Part shown: piece after piece, positions 1 to 8,627 of the stretch
How the letters are laid out: the number at the start of each line of letters is the position of its first letter
Numbering within the stretch: the first letter of the stretch is position 1
Assembly: GCF_003387075.1 (NCBI RefSeq)
Contig: NZ_QUMQ01000001.1
Location: forward strand, 3,038,001-3,102,000
DNA from: Asanoa ferruginea
GTDB taxonomy: Bacteria > Actinomycetota > Actinomycetes > Mycobacteriales > Micromonosporaceae
Direction: 5' to 3'
DNA: 64,000 nucleotides
The notes under the pieces: model-generated
Seen by the model: the letters and a program-made list of their open reading frames with translations, nothing else
What the model was told of the DNA's origin: nothing
Database searches by the model: none
Translations under genes and position numbers: made by a program

Positions 1-339
1 GGTGCCGCCGAGGTCGACCTCGATCGCGCCGTCTTCGCGGGTGAAGCGGAGCTGGCGGGGCGAGCCGGAACGCGGGTGCAGGGTGACCCGGTAGGTGTGC
101 CCGTCGCGGTACCAGGTGACGATCCGGGTGCACTCGCCCGCGTCGGTCGGCGCCAGCCGGTCGGACACCAGGGCGTTGAGCAATGTGGACTTGCCGGACT
201 TGACCCGGCCGGCGATCGCCACCCGCAACGGCTCGTCGAGCCGCGCGCGCACCTCGGCGATCCGCTGGTCGAACCCGCTGCCCCGATAGACCTGGGCCGC
301 CGTGGTCAGCGCCGCCCGGGTCCGGTCGACCAAGCTCAT
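1..339 (-). CDS. iniC: Dynamin-like GTPase, IniC-like (partial, N-terminal 113 residues)
   Basis: Only the N-terminus is present; the gene runs off the left edge of the window. The visible protein begins MSLVDRTRAAL and carries a P-loop GRVKSGKST at about residues 44-52, followed by a conserved Thr in ECTRIVTWY that is the expected switch-I position of a dynamin-like GTPase. The start overlaps the stop of the upstream GTPase gene in an ATGA arrangement, so the two are translationally coupled. Two successive dynamin-like genes behind an IniB-like gene match the mycobacterial iniB-iniA-iniC order, so this is most likely the IniC equivalent. In mycobacteria these proteins act at the inner face of the plasma membrane. 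Identity as IniC rather than another dynamin paralogue rests on position, since the diagnostic C-terminal part is missing. Confidence 0.75.
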   Translation of the reverse strand, partial: MSLVDRTRAALTTAAQVYRGSGFDQRIAEVRARLDEPLRVAIAGRVKSGKSTLLNALVSDRLAPTDAGECTRIVTWYRDGHTYRVTLHPRSGSPRQLRFTREDGAIEVDLGGT

Positions 340-2123
340 GCCGCACCGGCCAGCTTGGCCGCCCGCTCGCGGAGTTGGCGCAGCCGGGTCAGCTCGGCGT
401 CGAGGTCTTTGAGCCGCTTCTGCCGGTCGGCCTGGGAGCGCTTGGCCGTGTCGGTGGCGCCGGCCAAGGCGGTCGCGGTCGAGCGGTTGAGCTCTTCGGC
501 CAGCCCGGTGTAGTGGTCGCGGAGCTGGCGCTGCACGCGGCGCACGGTGTCGCGGCTGTCTTTGCCCATCACGAAGCTGATCTCGTCGCAATAGCGGCGC
601 ATCGCGTTCTTGCCCTGCGCCCGGCGCTTTTCGAGCTGGCGTTTCTTCTCGTCCTTGAGGCCGCGATGGCCCATCACCACGCCGATGCCGATGCCGATCG
701 GGCCCAGCGCGACGCCCATCAGGCTGCCGAGCATGGTGAACATCAGGGCGCCACCGTACGCGCTCTTCAGCGCCACCATCACCTGCTTGCCGGCGGTCAT
801 CTTGGCCAGCTCGATCCGGTGCTCGAGCGGCCGCTCCTCGACCAGCGGGGTCGGGTTGTAGACCTTGAGCAGCTCGATCGCCTCGCCGGACGCCTCGTGG
901 AAGTGGGTGGCCACCTGCTCGCTCAGCTCGGTCGCCCGCCGGCGCAGGTAGGTGTAGTTGCCGAGCAGGTCGTAGGAGATCCGGGCGCGCAGCCACTCCT
1001 CCATCTCCGGCCACATGTCGGCCGGGTCGACCTCGTCGATCGCGTCGTCGGCCTCGGTGGTGATCTTGCGGATCCGGTCGCGCAGGTCGAAGTCGACATC
1101 AGCGGTCAGGTCGGCGGTGCCGTCGTTGAGGGTCACGCTCCACCGGGCGGCCGCGGTCTTCAGCTCTTCGACCCGGCGCTTCGCGGTGTTGAGGTCTTCC
1201 AGGATCCGCTGCGCGCTGGCCGGGTCGGCGAGCGAGTCGCGTTCGCCGGAGAACTGGCTGGTGAGCTGGTCGCAGACGGCGACCACCTCGGCCGCGGCGT
1301 CGGCGGAGCGGCGGGTGGCGGCGCCGCCACCGACCCGTTCCTGCACGAAGCGGACCACGTCTGGGAAGCCGGACTCGGTGTTGAGCGCCTGGTCGTTGCT
1401 GCGCACGGCGCGGGCACGCAGCGGCGAGGCGACCGGCATCAGCGGCATGTCGCCGACCATCCGGAGGTGGCCCGCGTTGAGGTCGCGGATCCGCCGCCAG
1501 GCCGGGTAGAAGTCAATCTTGGTGAGCACGCAGACCACCGTCGGGCAGAGTTCGTGTGCCTGGCGGAGGAACTCGACCTCGCTGCGGGTCAGCTCCTGGG
1601 CCGCGTCGGTGACGAACAGGACCGCGTCGGCGACGGAGATCGCGGCGAGCCCGGCTGCGGCATGCGCGGAACCGAGCCCGCCGACACCTGGGGTGTCGAC
1701 CATGACCAGCCCACCGGCGAGGATCTTGCGGGGGACGGTGACGTCGACGCGGGCCACCCGGCTGCCCTGGTCGCTCTCGACGACGTGCCGGCGCAGGTCG
1801 GCGAAGTCGACCTTTTCGCGGCGCGGCGGGTTGTCGTCGTAGACCAGCGTGGCGGTCTTCTCCTCACCGTGCCGGACGAACGTGGGCACCGCGGTGGCCA
1901 CGTCGTCGTCGACCGGGCAGACCGCCGTGCCGAGCAACGCGTTGATCAATGAGCTCTTGCCCTGTTTGAACTCGCCCGCCACGACGATGTGCACCGCCGG
2001 ATCGTCGAGCCCGGCGCGCGCCTTGCCGAGCCGGGCGGCGAGGTCTTCCCGGCCGTAGGCCGCGCAGGCCTTGACACCGAGATCAACCAGCGTGCTGGCT
2101 GGCGCGGTAGCTGGCTGCGTCAT
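336..2123 (-). CDS. iniA: Dynamin-like GTPase, IniA-like
   Basis: A 595-residue bacterial dynamin-like protein. The GTPase domain has the P-loop GEFKQGKSS (residues 50-58), a switch-II DTPG (143-146) and the G4 motif TKID (201-204). A long helical region follows, with a hydrophobic stretch at about 456-487 (rich in Gly, Leu, Ile) that resembles the membrane-inserting paddle/tip of bacterial dynamins, then a charged, probably coiled-coil C-terminus. Known mycobacterial IniA is a membrane-remodelling dynamin induced by cell-wall-active drugs; by family this protein should bind and fuse or repair plasma membrane. It lies 102 bp downstream of the IniB-like gene, with a strong hairpin in between, and overlaps the next GTPase gene by 4 nt. 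The ATG start (MTQPATAPAS) gives a normal-length N-terminus. Confidence 0.85.
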   Translation of the reverse strand: MTQPATAPASTLVDLGVKACAAYGREDLAARLGKARAGLDDPAVHIVVAGEFKQGKSSLINALLGTAVCPVDDDVATAVPTFVRHGEEKTATLVYDDNPPRREKVDFADLRRHVVESDQGSRVARVDVTVPRKILAGGLVMVDTPGVGGLGSAHAAAGLAAISVADAVLFVTDAAQELTRSEVEFLRQAHELCPTVVCVLTKIDFYPAWRRIRDLNAGHLRMVGDMPLMPVASPLRARAVRSNDQALNTESGFPDVVRFVQERVGGGAATRRSADAAAEVVAVCDQLTSQFSGERDSLADPASAQRILEDLNTAKRRVEELKTAAARWSVTLNDGTADLTADVDFDLRDRIRKITTEADDAIDEVDPADMWPEMEEWLRARISYDLLGNYTYLRRRATELSEQVATHFHEASGEAIELLKVYNPTPLVEERPLEHRIELAKMTAGKQVMVALKSAYGGALMFTMLGSLMGVALGPIGIGIGVVMGHRGLKDEKKRQLEKRRAQGKNAMRRYCDEISFVMGKDSRDTVRRVQRQLRDHYTGLAEELNRSTATALAGATDTAKRSQADRQKRLKDLDAELTRLRQLRERAAKLAGAA

Positions 2124-2154
2124 CGCGGGCTATCCCTCCGGTGTGTACGGCGCA

Positions 2155-2189
2155 GCGGGCCGGCCGGACCTTTCGGTCCGGCCGCCCGC
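2155..2189 (-). terminator. Hairpin between iniB-like and iniA-like genes
   Basis: Arms GCGGGCCGGCCGGACC and GGTCCGGCCGCCCGC pair over 15 bp with one bulged C and a 4-nt loop (TTTC). It lies inside the probable iniB-iniA transcript. There is no U-tract, so it may act as a partial terminator or an mRNA-stabilising 3' structure that lowers expression of the GTPase genes relative to iniB. Its function is inferred. Confidence 0.6.
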
Positions 2190-2225
2190 TGTCGGCGAGA
2201 GGTGTGTAGTTGGGTGTGGGCCAGA

Positions 2226-3281
2226 TCAGACCGGGGCGTCCGCGTCGTCGTGGTCGTCGGCGTCCCGCAGGGTGTGCTCCTCGGGCTCGTCGAGCGTCCG
2301 GACCGGCGGCAGGCTGAAGTCGTTGTCCTGGTCGAAGTGCGAGTCCTGGTCGCCGTCGCCCTGCTCGGTGTTGACGACCGAGTCGTCGGCGTCGATGGTC
2401 GTGGTCTCGGTGGTGGTGGTGTCGTTGTCCTCGTTGGTCGTGTCGCCGTCGCCGAGGCCGATCGCGGAGTTGTCGTTGTCGGTGATGTTGGTGCCGGAGC
2501 CGACGTTGGAGTCGTCGAGCTCGGAGTCGTTGACGCTGGTCACGTCGCCGTCGCCGAAGTTGATGACGCCGTCGTTGTCACCGTCGACGTCAACGTCGTT
2601 GGCCTGCTGCTGGTTGTTGTTGCCGACGATCGCGTCGTCGACGTCACCGTCGGCCACGATGCCGGTGTTGGTGCCGGTCACCACGGGCGCCTCGTTGTCG
2701 CCGTCGATCTGCACCGCGCCGTCGCTGTTGACCAGGTTGTCGCCCTCGATGTCGCCGTCGACGACCTGCGAGTTGTCGCCGGTGGCGGCGTTGACGTCAC
2801 CGTCGGCCTGGCCGACCGCCACGGCGCCGTCGCCGTCAGCGAACGCGTTGTTGGTGTCGACGTCGATGTCGCCGTCGAAGTCGTCGCCGACCTCGATGTT
2901 GGTGCTCTGGTCGACGATCTCGTTGATCACGTCGTTGTCGTTGGTGACCTGCGTGACGTAGGTCAGGTGCTGCACGACCTGCTCCATCGACTGCGGGCCG
3001 GAGGTGACCTGGTGCGCCGGGGGCGTGTATTGCCCGCCGCCACCGCCGCCGCCGCTGGTGTAGCTCTGCAGGGCGCCGCGCGCCTCGGCCGGGAAGCCGG
3101 GCTCGCCGCAGGCCTGCTGCACGATCGCCGGCATGTCCAGACCGGACAGGTCGTGCTCGCTGATGCCCTGGGCGACGAGTTCGCCGTTGGGGTTGCTCAC
3201 GAACTGCAGCGCCTTGTTGGGGTCCGTCGCCAGCTCCTTGATGAAGTTGACCAGGAGGTTGGTGATCTCGACGTTCTGCAT
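2226..3281 (-). CDS. iniB: IniB-like N-terminal domain protein with acidic DGD-type repeats
   Basis: This 351-residue protein begins with an IniB-type N-terminal domain of about 50 residues (starts MQNVEITNLLVNFIKELATD, with FVSNPNGEL and VQQACG). A Gly-rich linker (about 72-80) follows, then about 220 residues of low-complexity acidic sequence in which DGD, GDGD, DGDND and NTN motifs recur every 8-15 residues alternating with short aliphatic strands (VAVG, AVQI, GVINF). That spacing suggests a beta-solenoid or Ca2+-binding stack. No classical signal peptide or membrane helix is visible. A consensus AAGGAGG precedes the ATG. It is the first gene of the ini-like operon, upstream of the two dynamins. 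In mycobacteria IniB is part of a cell-wall-stress operon; its biochemical role is unknown. The Asp-rich tail is unlike the Gly/Ala-rich mycobacterial tail. Confidence 0.75.
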   Translation of the reverse strand: MQNVEITNLLVNFIKELATDPNKALQFVSNPNGELVAQGISEHDLSGLDMPAIVQQACGEPGFPAEARGALQSYTSGGGGGGGQYTPPAHQVTSGPQSMEQVVQHLTYVTQVTNDNDVINEIVDQSTNIEVGDDFDGDIDVDTNNAFADGDGAVAVGQADGDVNAATGDNSQVVDGDIEGDNLVNSDGAVQIDGDNEAPVVTGTNTGIVADGDVDDAIVGNNNQQQANDVDVDGDNDGVINFGDGDVTSVNDSELDDSNVGSGTNITDNDNSAIGLGDGDTTNEDNDTTTTETTTIDADDSVVNTEQGDGDQDSHFDQDNDFSLPPVRTLDEPEEHTLRDADDHDDADAPV

Positions 3282-3443
3282 TTCCTTGCCTCCTTTAGAG
3301 ATGTCTCCCGGCCTGTCTGGCGGGTATGGATACAGCCTGGCCGCCGGCCCACCCCCCGGACATCGGGAAGACCCCCCTCGGTGTGGGAGGCGGATAGGGG
3401 GTACCTAGCAGACCGCGAAACACCCCGGTCATGACGCGGAGTG

Positions 3444-5657
3444 TCAGGAATCAAGCAGGGATTTCAGGGCCGCGACGAATTCGGCCCGATCAGTGGCGCC
3501 GACCTTGGTGCGGATCCGCGCGACGTGGTGCTCGACGGTCTTCGGCGAGATGAAGAGCTGCGCTCCGATTTCTTTATGGGTACGCCCGTCGAGCACCAGC
3601 CGGGCCACCTCGATCTCCCGCTCGGAGAGCCCCGCGGTGTTGGTCTCGGCGGCCGGTGCGGCCACACCGGACAGTTCGCGGGCCACCTCGAGCAACCGGC
3701 GGGCGGCGGTCGGGTCGCCGGTGCGGATCGCCGCGTGCCCGGCCAGCCGCGACCCCTCCCAGGGCAGCTCGGCGCCGGCCAACCGCTCGACGGCCGTGAC
3801 CACCTCGGTGACGTCGACCGTGCCGGCCGTCGACCGGGCCCACGCCGCCGCGGCAGCGGCCTGGGCGCGCTGGCGCTCCTGGCCCGGCGCGGCCGCGGCG
3901 ATCGCGTCGGCGGCGGCCTTGACCGCCGTCGCGTCGTCGGTGGCGACCGCGAGCTGCAACCGGATCCACTCCACCGTGACCCGCCAGGCCGGTGGGTCGC
4001 CGAGACCGGCGACCGCGGTGTCGAGGGCAGCCAGCACCGGGGTGATCCGCTGTGGCCGGCGCAGCCGGGTGGCCGCGACGGCCAGTTCCTCGATCTGCTC
4101 GGCCTGGAAGAGGTCGACCGACTGCCGGGCCAGCACCGGCTCGACGCTGACCCACGCGTCGCGGAGTTTGGCGACGTCACCCGAGCGCCGGGCCAGGCCC
4201 GCGCGCAACGCGGCCGCCAGCAGTGCCTCCCGCCCGGCCAGCCCCGCGCCGAGCCGGCGCAACTCCGCGACCGCCGCGTCGTAGCGGCCCGTGCGCAGCC
4301 CGACCCAGGCCAGCAGCAGCCGGTGCCGTTGCGCACCGACCGGCCCGCCGATGCCCCGGTCGAGCGCGCGGCGCAGCAGGTGCTCGGCGGTCGCGGCGTC
4401 GCCGGCGGTCACCGCGACGACCGCACCCCACGCGTGCGGCGTGTCCGGCAGGACCACCGCCGGCGGCATCCGCTCCGCGGCTTCGGCGGCCTCGATCAGG
4501 AGGGGTACGGCGGTCGCCGGCTCCTCGGCCGCCGCCAGCACGCCTTCCCCCAGCAGCCGCAGCGGCCCCTGCGCCGTTGCCAGGATCTCCCGCGCGACCG
4601 CCAGCCGGCCCAGCGCGACCAGTGCGGGCACGGCCAGCAGCGGGCCGGGCGGTGCGCTGCCGGTGAGGGCGTCGGCGGCCCGCGCCGGCCGGCCGTCGTG
4701 TGCCGCGACGGCACCGGCGACCAGGGCGAGCCGCTGTGCGACGTCGGGATCGCCGGCCGCGCCCGGGTCGACGGGCAGCCCGACCAGCGCCGCCGCTTCG
4801 GCCCGGCCGGCCGCGATCGAAGCCGGTTCGGTGCCGGCGTCCACCGCGTCGTCGTACCAGCCGATCGCCGCCGCCGGGTCGCTGAACCGCAGCCGGTCGC
4901 CGGCGGCGCGGAAGACGTCGCCCCCGGCGCGGATCCCCGCCGCCCGGAGCTGGGTCGCCGCGGCGACCGGGTCGGCGCCCGAGTCGGCGAGTGCCCGCGC
5001 GACCCGGCCGTGCAACCGCCGCCGCTCGGCCGGCGCCAGGTCGGCGAGCAGCGCCTCGGCCACGGCGGGCACGACCCGCTCCGCGTCGGGCACCAGGAAG
5101 CCGAGGTCGCGCAGCGCGCGCAGGGCGGCGGCGACGCCATCGGCGGTTTGCCCGGTGGCGGCGGCCAGCACGTCATCGCGCAGGTCGAGGCCGAGCGCGG
5201 CGACCCGCGCGACATCGGCGACCCGGGACGGCTCGGTGGCCAGCCGGCGCTGCACCCGGGGCAGCAGCGCGCCGGTCGCGGCGAGAGCGGCGATCGCGGG
5301 CCAACCGCCCGACGCGACGTGCAGATCGGCCCGGCCGGTCAGCGCCGCGGTCGCGGCGGCGTCGAGCGGGCCGAGCGCAACGACGCCGTCGCGGGCGGCG
5401 ACCTCATCGAGCTCGGCCAGCAGCGGCGGATCGAGTGTCGGGCGCCGGGCGAGCAACACGGGCGTGCCGCGCCGGGCCTCGTCGGACAGCCGGCGCAGCG
5501 TCGCCTCGTCGAGCCGGTGCGGGTCGTCGACGACGATGGCCGGCGCGGACTCCGGCACCTCGGGCTGGTCGGGCGTGACCCACACGGCGCCGGGCACGGC
5601 CAAGGCGCGCAGCCGGTGCGTTCGACCGGCTCCGTCGACCCCGACCACGACCGCCAC
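3444..5657 (-). CDS. Large LuxR-type regulator with degenerate P-loop (possible IniR equivalent)
   Basis: A 737-residue protein whose last 62 residues form a LuxR/GerE helix-turn-helix (GLSEREIEVARLVLDGRTHKEI.., SPKTVEHHV). The N-terminus has GVDGAGRTHRL (residues 6-16) where a STAND/LAL ATPase would have GxxGxGKS/T; the Lys is replaced by Arg, so nucleotide binding is doubtful. VVDDPHRLDE resembles a Walker B remnant. The long middle is Ala/Leu-rich helical sequence consistent with TPR-like repeats. The gene ends 162 bp upstream of the iniB-like gene on the same strand. In mycobacteria a large LuxR-type activator encoded beside iniBAC (IniR) drives that operon, so the same role here is a reasonable inference. 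The start is not firmly fixed; ATG at 5657 is used. Confidence 0.75.
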   Translation of the reverse strand: MAVVVGVDGAGRTHRLRALAVPGAVWVTPDQPEVPESAPAIVVDDPHRLDEATLRRLSDEARRGTPVLLARRPTLDPPLLAELDEVAARDGVVALGPLDAAATAALTGRADLHVASGGWPAIAALAATGALLPRVQRRLATEPSRVADVARVAALGLDLRDDVLAAATGQTADGVAAALRALRDLGFLVPDAERVVPAVAEALLADLAPAERRRLHGRVARALADSGADPVAAATQLRAAGIRAGGDVFRAAGDRLRFSDPAAAIGWYDDAVDAGTEPASIAAGRAEAAALVGLPVDPGAAGDPDVAQRLALVAGAVAAHDGRPARAADALTGSAPPGPLLAVPALVALGRLAVAREILATAQGPLRLLGEGVLAAAEEPATAVPLLIEAAEAAERMPPAVVLPDTPHAWGAVVAVTAGDAATAEHLLRRALDRGIGGPVGAQRHRLLLAWVGLRTGRYDAAVAELRRLGAGLAGREALLAAALRAGLARRSGDVAKLRDAWVSVEPVLARQSVDLFQAEQIEELAVAATRLRRPQRITPVLAALDTAVAGLGDPPAWRVTVEWIRLQLAVATDDATAVKAAADAIAAAAPGQERQRAQAAAAAAWARSTAGTVDVTEVVTAVERLAGAELPWEGSRLAGHAAIRTGDPTAARRLLEVARELSGVAAPAAETNTAGLSEREIEVARLVLDGRTHKEIGAQLFISPKTVEHHVARIRTKVGATDRAEFVAALKSLLDS

Positions 5658-5713
5658 GACCGTTCACCCTGCCAGAGCGGCGGCCCGGCGCGCGCTGACG
5701 GATTCCCGACCCG

Positions 5714-6070
5714 TCATTCGAGCTCGGCGAGCAGGCGCTTCGGTGCGACGGTCCGGTAGGCGTCGACGGCCAGCTCGCGGATCTCGGCCCAGTCCGGGTC
5801 GCGGTCGAGCCGGACGCCGAGCCAGCCGCGGTGCCCGACGTAGGGCGGCCGGAAGAAGACGTCCGGGTTCTCGGCGATCAACTCGGCCTGCACACCGGGC
5901 GGCGCCGCGCAGCACAGATGCGGGAACGTGTTCTCGTGATGGCCCCGCACCGCCAGGGTCAGGAACGACGTCTTGCCGCGGACGAACCAGGTCGGCTCGC
6001 CGTGGCTGAGCCGCTCGGTGGTCTCCGGCAGCGCCAGGCAGATCTCGCGCATCCGTGCCAGCAGGTCCAT
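5714..6070 (-). CDS. MmcQ/YjbR family protein
   Basis: A 118-residue protein of the MmcQ/YjbR family, a small CyaY-like fold of double-wing alpha/beta proteins often annotated as DNA-binding but without established biochemistry. Family features visible are the ALPETTERLSHGEPTWFVRGKTSF block near the N-terminus, conserved as the E-x-x-x-H-G-x-P-x-F-x-V region, and the C-terminal VGHRGWLGVRLD and WAEIRELAVDAYRTVAPKRL segments. The ATG at 6070 (MDLLARMREI) is preferred over an upstream start at 6148, because the extra 26 residues are not family-like and would run into the neighbouring gene. It follows the deacetylase-glycosyltransferase gene with a 19-bp gap and may be cotranscribed. Confidence 0.8.
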   Translation of the reverse strand: MDLLARMREICLALPETTERLSHGEPTWFVRGKTSFLTLAVRGHHENTFPHLCCAAPPGVQAELIAENPDVFFRPPYVGHRGWLGVRLDRDPDWAEIRELAVDAYRTVAPKRLLAELE

Positions 6071-6089
6071 CCGCACAGTCTGCCCGTCA

Positions 6090-8627
6090 TCAGTTGTGCA
6101 CGGCGGCTTCGCCGGTGCGGACCAGCTTGTGCCAACGCAGCCGGCCACCCGTGAGTGCGGTGACCAGAGACTGGATCAACACCAGATACATCAACTGGCG
6201 GTACGCGAACTGCTGGAGCGGGAGTGTCCAGAGTGGGGTGAGCCGCTCCTTGTCGAGCTTGAAGGCGACCACGCCGGTGACCAGTTGCATGCCGAGCATC
6301 GCCAGCCAGGCGAGCACGGTCTCCGTCCGGCCGGCGAACAGCACACCGTAGACGGCGAGCAGGTCGATGACGGGGGCGAGCAGCGGCAGCGCGATGCCGA
6401 ACAGCGCGAGGAACGGCAGCCCGCGGCGGCCGAAGCGACCCGACGGCCCGTCGTCGACGACGGCCCGGCGGTGCTTCCACATCGCCTGCATCGTCCCGTA
6501 GCTCCAGCGGTAACGCTGCCGCCAGAGCTGGCCGAGCGACGCGGGCGCCTCGGTCCAGGCGCGGGCGCGGCCCTCGTAGACCACCTTCCAGCCGGCGCGG
6601 CAGAACGCGATCGTCACGTCGGTGTCCTCGGCGAGCGTGTCGTCGCTCATCCCGCCGATCGCCAGCAGGGCGTCCTTGCGCCAGGCGCCGATCGCGCCGG
6701 GCACGGTCGGCATGCAGCGCAGCGCCTCGTAGAGCCGGCGGTCGAGGTTGAAGCCGATCACGTACTCGATGTGTTGCCAACGGGCCACCAGGCTCTTGCG
6801 GTTGCCGACCTTGACGTTGCCGGCGACCGCGCCCACCTCCGGGTCGGCGAAGGGCTGCACGAGCTGGCGGACCGAGTCCTCTTCGAACACGGTGTCGCCG
6901 TCGACCATCACGACGATGTTGGCGCTGGCCGCGGCGACACCGGTGTTGAGCGCGCTCGACTTGCCGCCGTTGGGCTTGCGGATCACCCGCACGTTGGGCA
7001 GGCCGAGCGCCTCGGCGATGTCGGCGGTGCCGTCGGTCGAGCCGTCGTCGACGACGATCACCTCGATGCCGCCGGGATGATCGCCGCTGGCCAGCGAGCT
7101 GACCGCCGACTCGATGCCCTCCCGCTCGTTGTAGGCGGGCACGATCACCGAGACCTTCTCGGTCACCGGCGGGCCCCACGTGAAGGCGCCGCGGCGACGC
7201 CTGGCCTGACGACCGGAGAGCACGAAGAGCAGCAGGGTACGGGCCAGCGTCAGGGCGCCGACGACGAGGAAGAGGATGGCGAAGAAGTCGAGCGACCAGT
7301 CGGCGATCCGCACCGCGCTGGCCAGGGCCATGCCGCGCTGTTCGTCTTCGGCCGAGGCGGGCGGGTTGCGCAGCACCGTCGGCGCGGCGCCCGTCTCCGG
7401 GTCGGCCAGCGTGCGTTGGAGGCCGTCGGTGACCGTGACGAAGGCGTACCCCTTTGCCTGCATCATCGGGATGAACCGGTCGAGGGCCTGCACAGTCTGC
7501 GCGCGGTCGCCGCCCGCGTCGTGCATCAGGATGACCGCGCCCGCGTCGTCCTTCGGCGTCATGTTCTCGATGATCCGGTCGATGCCGGGGCGGGCCCAGT
7601 CGTCGCTGTCGAGGTCGTTGACCACGGTCACGTAGCCGAAGGTGCCGGCCTGGGTGATGAGGTTCCACGAGGCGTCGTCGATCGCGTCGACCCGCGACGA
7701 GTAGGGGAAGCGGAGCAGCGAGGTGCGCACGCCGGCCGCTTCGGCCAGCGCGAGTTGGGTCTGCGAATACTCCATCCGGCGGCGCCACCCGGGCAGGTTG
7801 GCGACGTCCGGGTGGGTGAACGTGTGCACGCCGAGTTCGTGGCCCTTGCTGACCAGGTTCGCCGCCTCGTCGGGGTAGCGCACCACCTGGGAGCCGACGA
7901 CGAAGAACGTCGCCTTGGCGTTGTAGCGGTCGAGGGCGGCCATCACTCGCGGCGTCCATACCGGGTCCGGGCCGTCGTCGAAGGTGAGCGCGATGGTCTT
8001 CGGCGGGAGCCGGTAGGAGCGGGGGGTCTGGCCCGGCGCCGCGTTGATGATCGGGCCACCGTCGACGATCTGCTCCGGCACGATCGTGGCGTCGCCGGCC
8101 TCGCCCACGTGATCGGGTGCGAACCGGGCGTTGGCGTAGGCCTCGACGAGCAGCAGGCTGACGAAGACGAAGACCAGGACGGCGGCGACGACCCATTTGG
8201 GCCGGGGTACGACGCGGCGGCTCGGCTTTCGCGGCGGGGTGGTGGTTCCGGGACTGACGTCGATCGGTGGCGGTGGCGGTGGCGGCGCGAGCGCCACCGC
8301 GGTGCTCGCCAGCGGGGCTGGGTCGACCTGGCCGATGGCCCGCTGGCCGGGGACCGCGCGGGCGATGCCGGTCGCGGTCCGGGAGGTGTTGAGCGGCCAG
8401 TGCGGTGGCTGGTCGCCGGGCACGGTCGCACGGCCGGTCGCCGGTGGTTCCGGGATCGGGTCGGCGTCGGGGATCGGTTGGGTGTCCTCGTCGTCCGCAG
8501 GGCCCTCAGCCATGGGCGGATAGTGCGGGCCGATCTTCATGCCGGCCGGAACGGTGGCCTTGCCGCGGACGGGCTCGCCGGCAGCGCCAGCGAGCCCGTC
8601 CTGCGGATCAAGGGTTGGTGCGCTCAT
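6090..8627 (-). CDS. Fused polysaccharide deacetylase - family 2 glycosyltransferase
   Basis: An 845-residue membrane protein with two catalytic modules. After a proline-rich cytosolic N-terminus there is a membrane helix (about 145-165), then a NodB-type carbohydrate esterase 4 domain with TFDDGPDP, HTFTHPD, RFPYSSR and LMHDAGG, the usual metal-binding and catalytic motifs. A second hydrophobic segment leads into a GT-A family 2 transferase: VSVIVPAYNE, VVDDGSTDG, VMVDGDT, the AEDTD motif and QRYRW, typical of processive synthases (hyaluronan, chitin, poly-GlcNAc type). Several C-terminal membrane helices complete it. The predicted role is synthesis and N-deacetylation of an extracellular aminosugar polymer or oligosaccharide. 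The start codon overlaps the stop of the upstream glycine-rich gene by ATGA. Substrate is not deducible from sequence. Confidence 0.85.
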   Translation of the reverse strand: MSAPTLDPQDGLAGAAGEPVRGKATVPAGMKIGPHYPPMAEGPADDEDTQPIPDADPIPEPPATGRATVPGDQPPHWPLNTSRTATGIARAVPGQRAIGQVDPAPLASTAVALAPPPPPPPIDVSPGTTTPPRKPSRRVVPRPKWVVAAVLVFVFVSLLLVEAYANARFAPDHVGEAGDATIVPEQIVDGGPIINAAPGQTPRSYRLPPKTIALTFDDGPDPVWTPRVMAALDRYNAKATFFVVGSQVVRYPDEAANLVSKGHELGVHTFTHPDVANLPGWRRRMEYSQTQLALAEAAGVRTSLLRFPYSSRVDAIDDASWNLITQAGTFGYVTVVNDLDSDDWARPGIDRIIENMTPKDDAGAVILMHDAGGDRAQTVQALDRFIPMMQAKGYAFVTVTDGLQRTLADPETGAAPTVLRNPPASAEDEQRGMALASAVRIADWSLDFFAILFLVVGALTLARTLLLFVLSGRQARRRRGAFTWGPPVTEKVSVIVPAYNEREGIESAVSSLASGDHPGGIEVIVVDDGSTDGTADIAEALGLPNVRVIRKPNGGKSSALNTGVAAASANIVVMVDGDTVFEEDSVRQLVQPFADPEVGAVAGNVKVGNRKSLVARWQHIEYVIGFNLDRRLYEALRCMPTVPGAIGAWRKDALLAIGGMSDDTLAEDTDVTIAFCRAGWKVVYEGRARAWTEAPASLGQLWRQRYRWSYGTMQAMWKHRRAVVDDGPSGRFGRRGLPFLALFGIALPLLAPVIDLLAVYGVLFAGRTETVLAWLAMLGMQLVTGVVAFKLDKERLTPLWTLPLQQFAYRQLMYLVLIQSLVTALTGGRLRWHKLVRTGEAAVHN

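Noticed and set aside
375-1952. Long plus-strand open frame of 525 codons opposite the IniA-like gene
   Set aside because: It is the mirror of a high-G+C coding gene; its translation is low-complexity and the minus-strand frame has clear GTPase motifs.
3441-5759. Plus-strand 772-codon open frame opposite the LuxR-type regulator
   Set aside because: Composition is Arg/Gly/Pro-rich without motifs, whereas the other strand ends in a perfect LuxR HTH.
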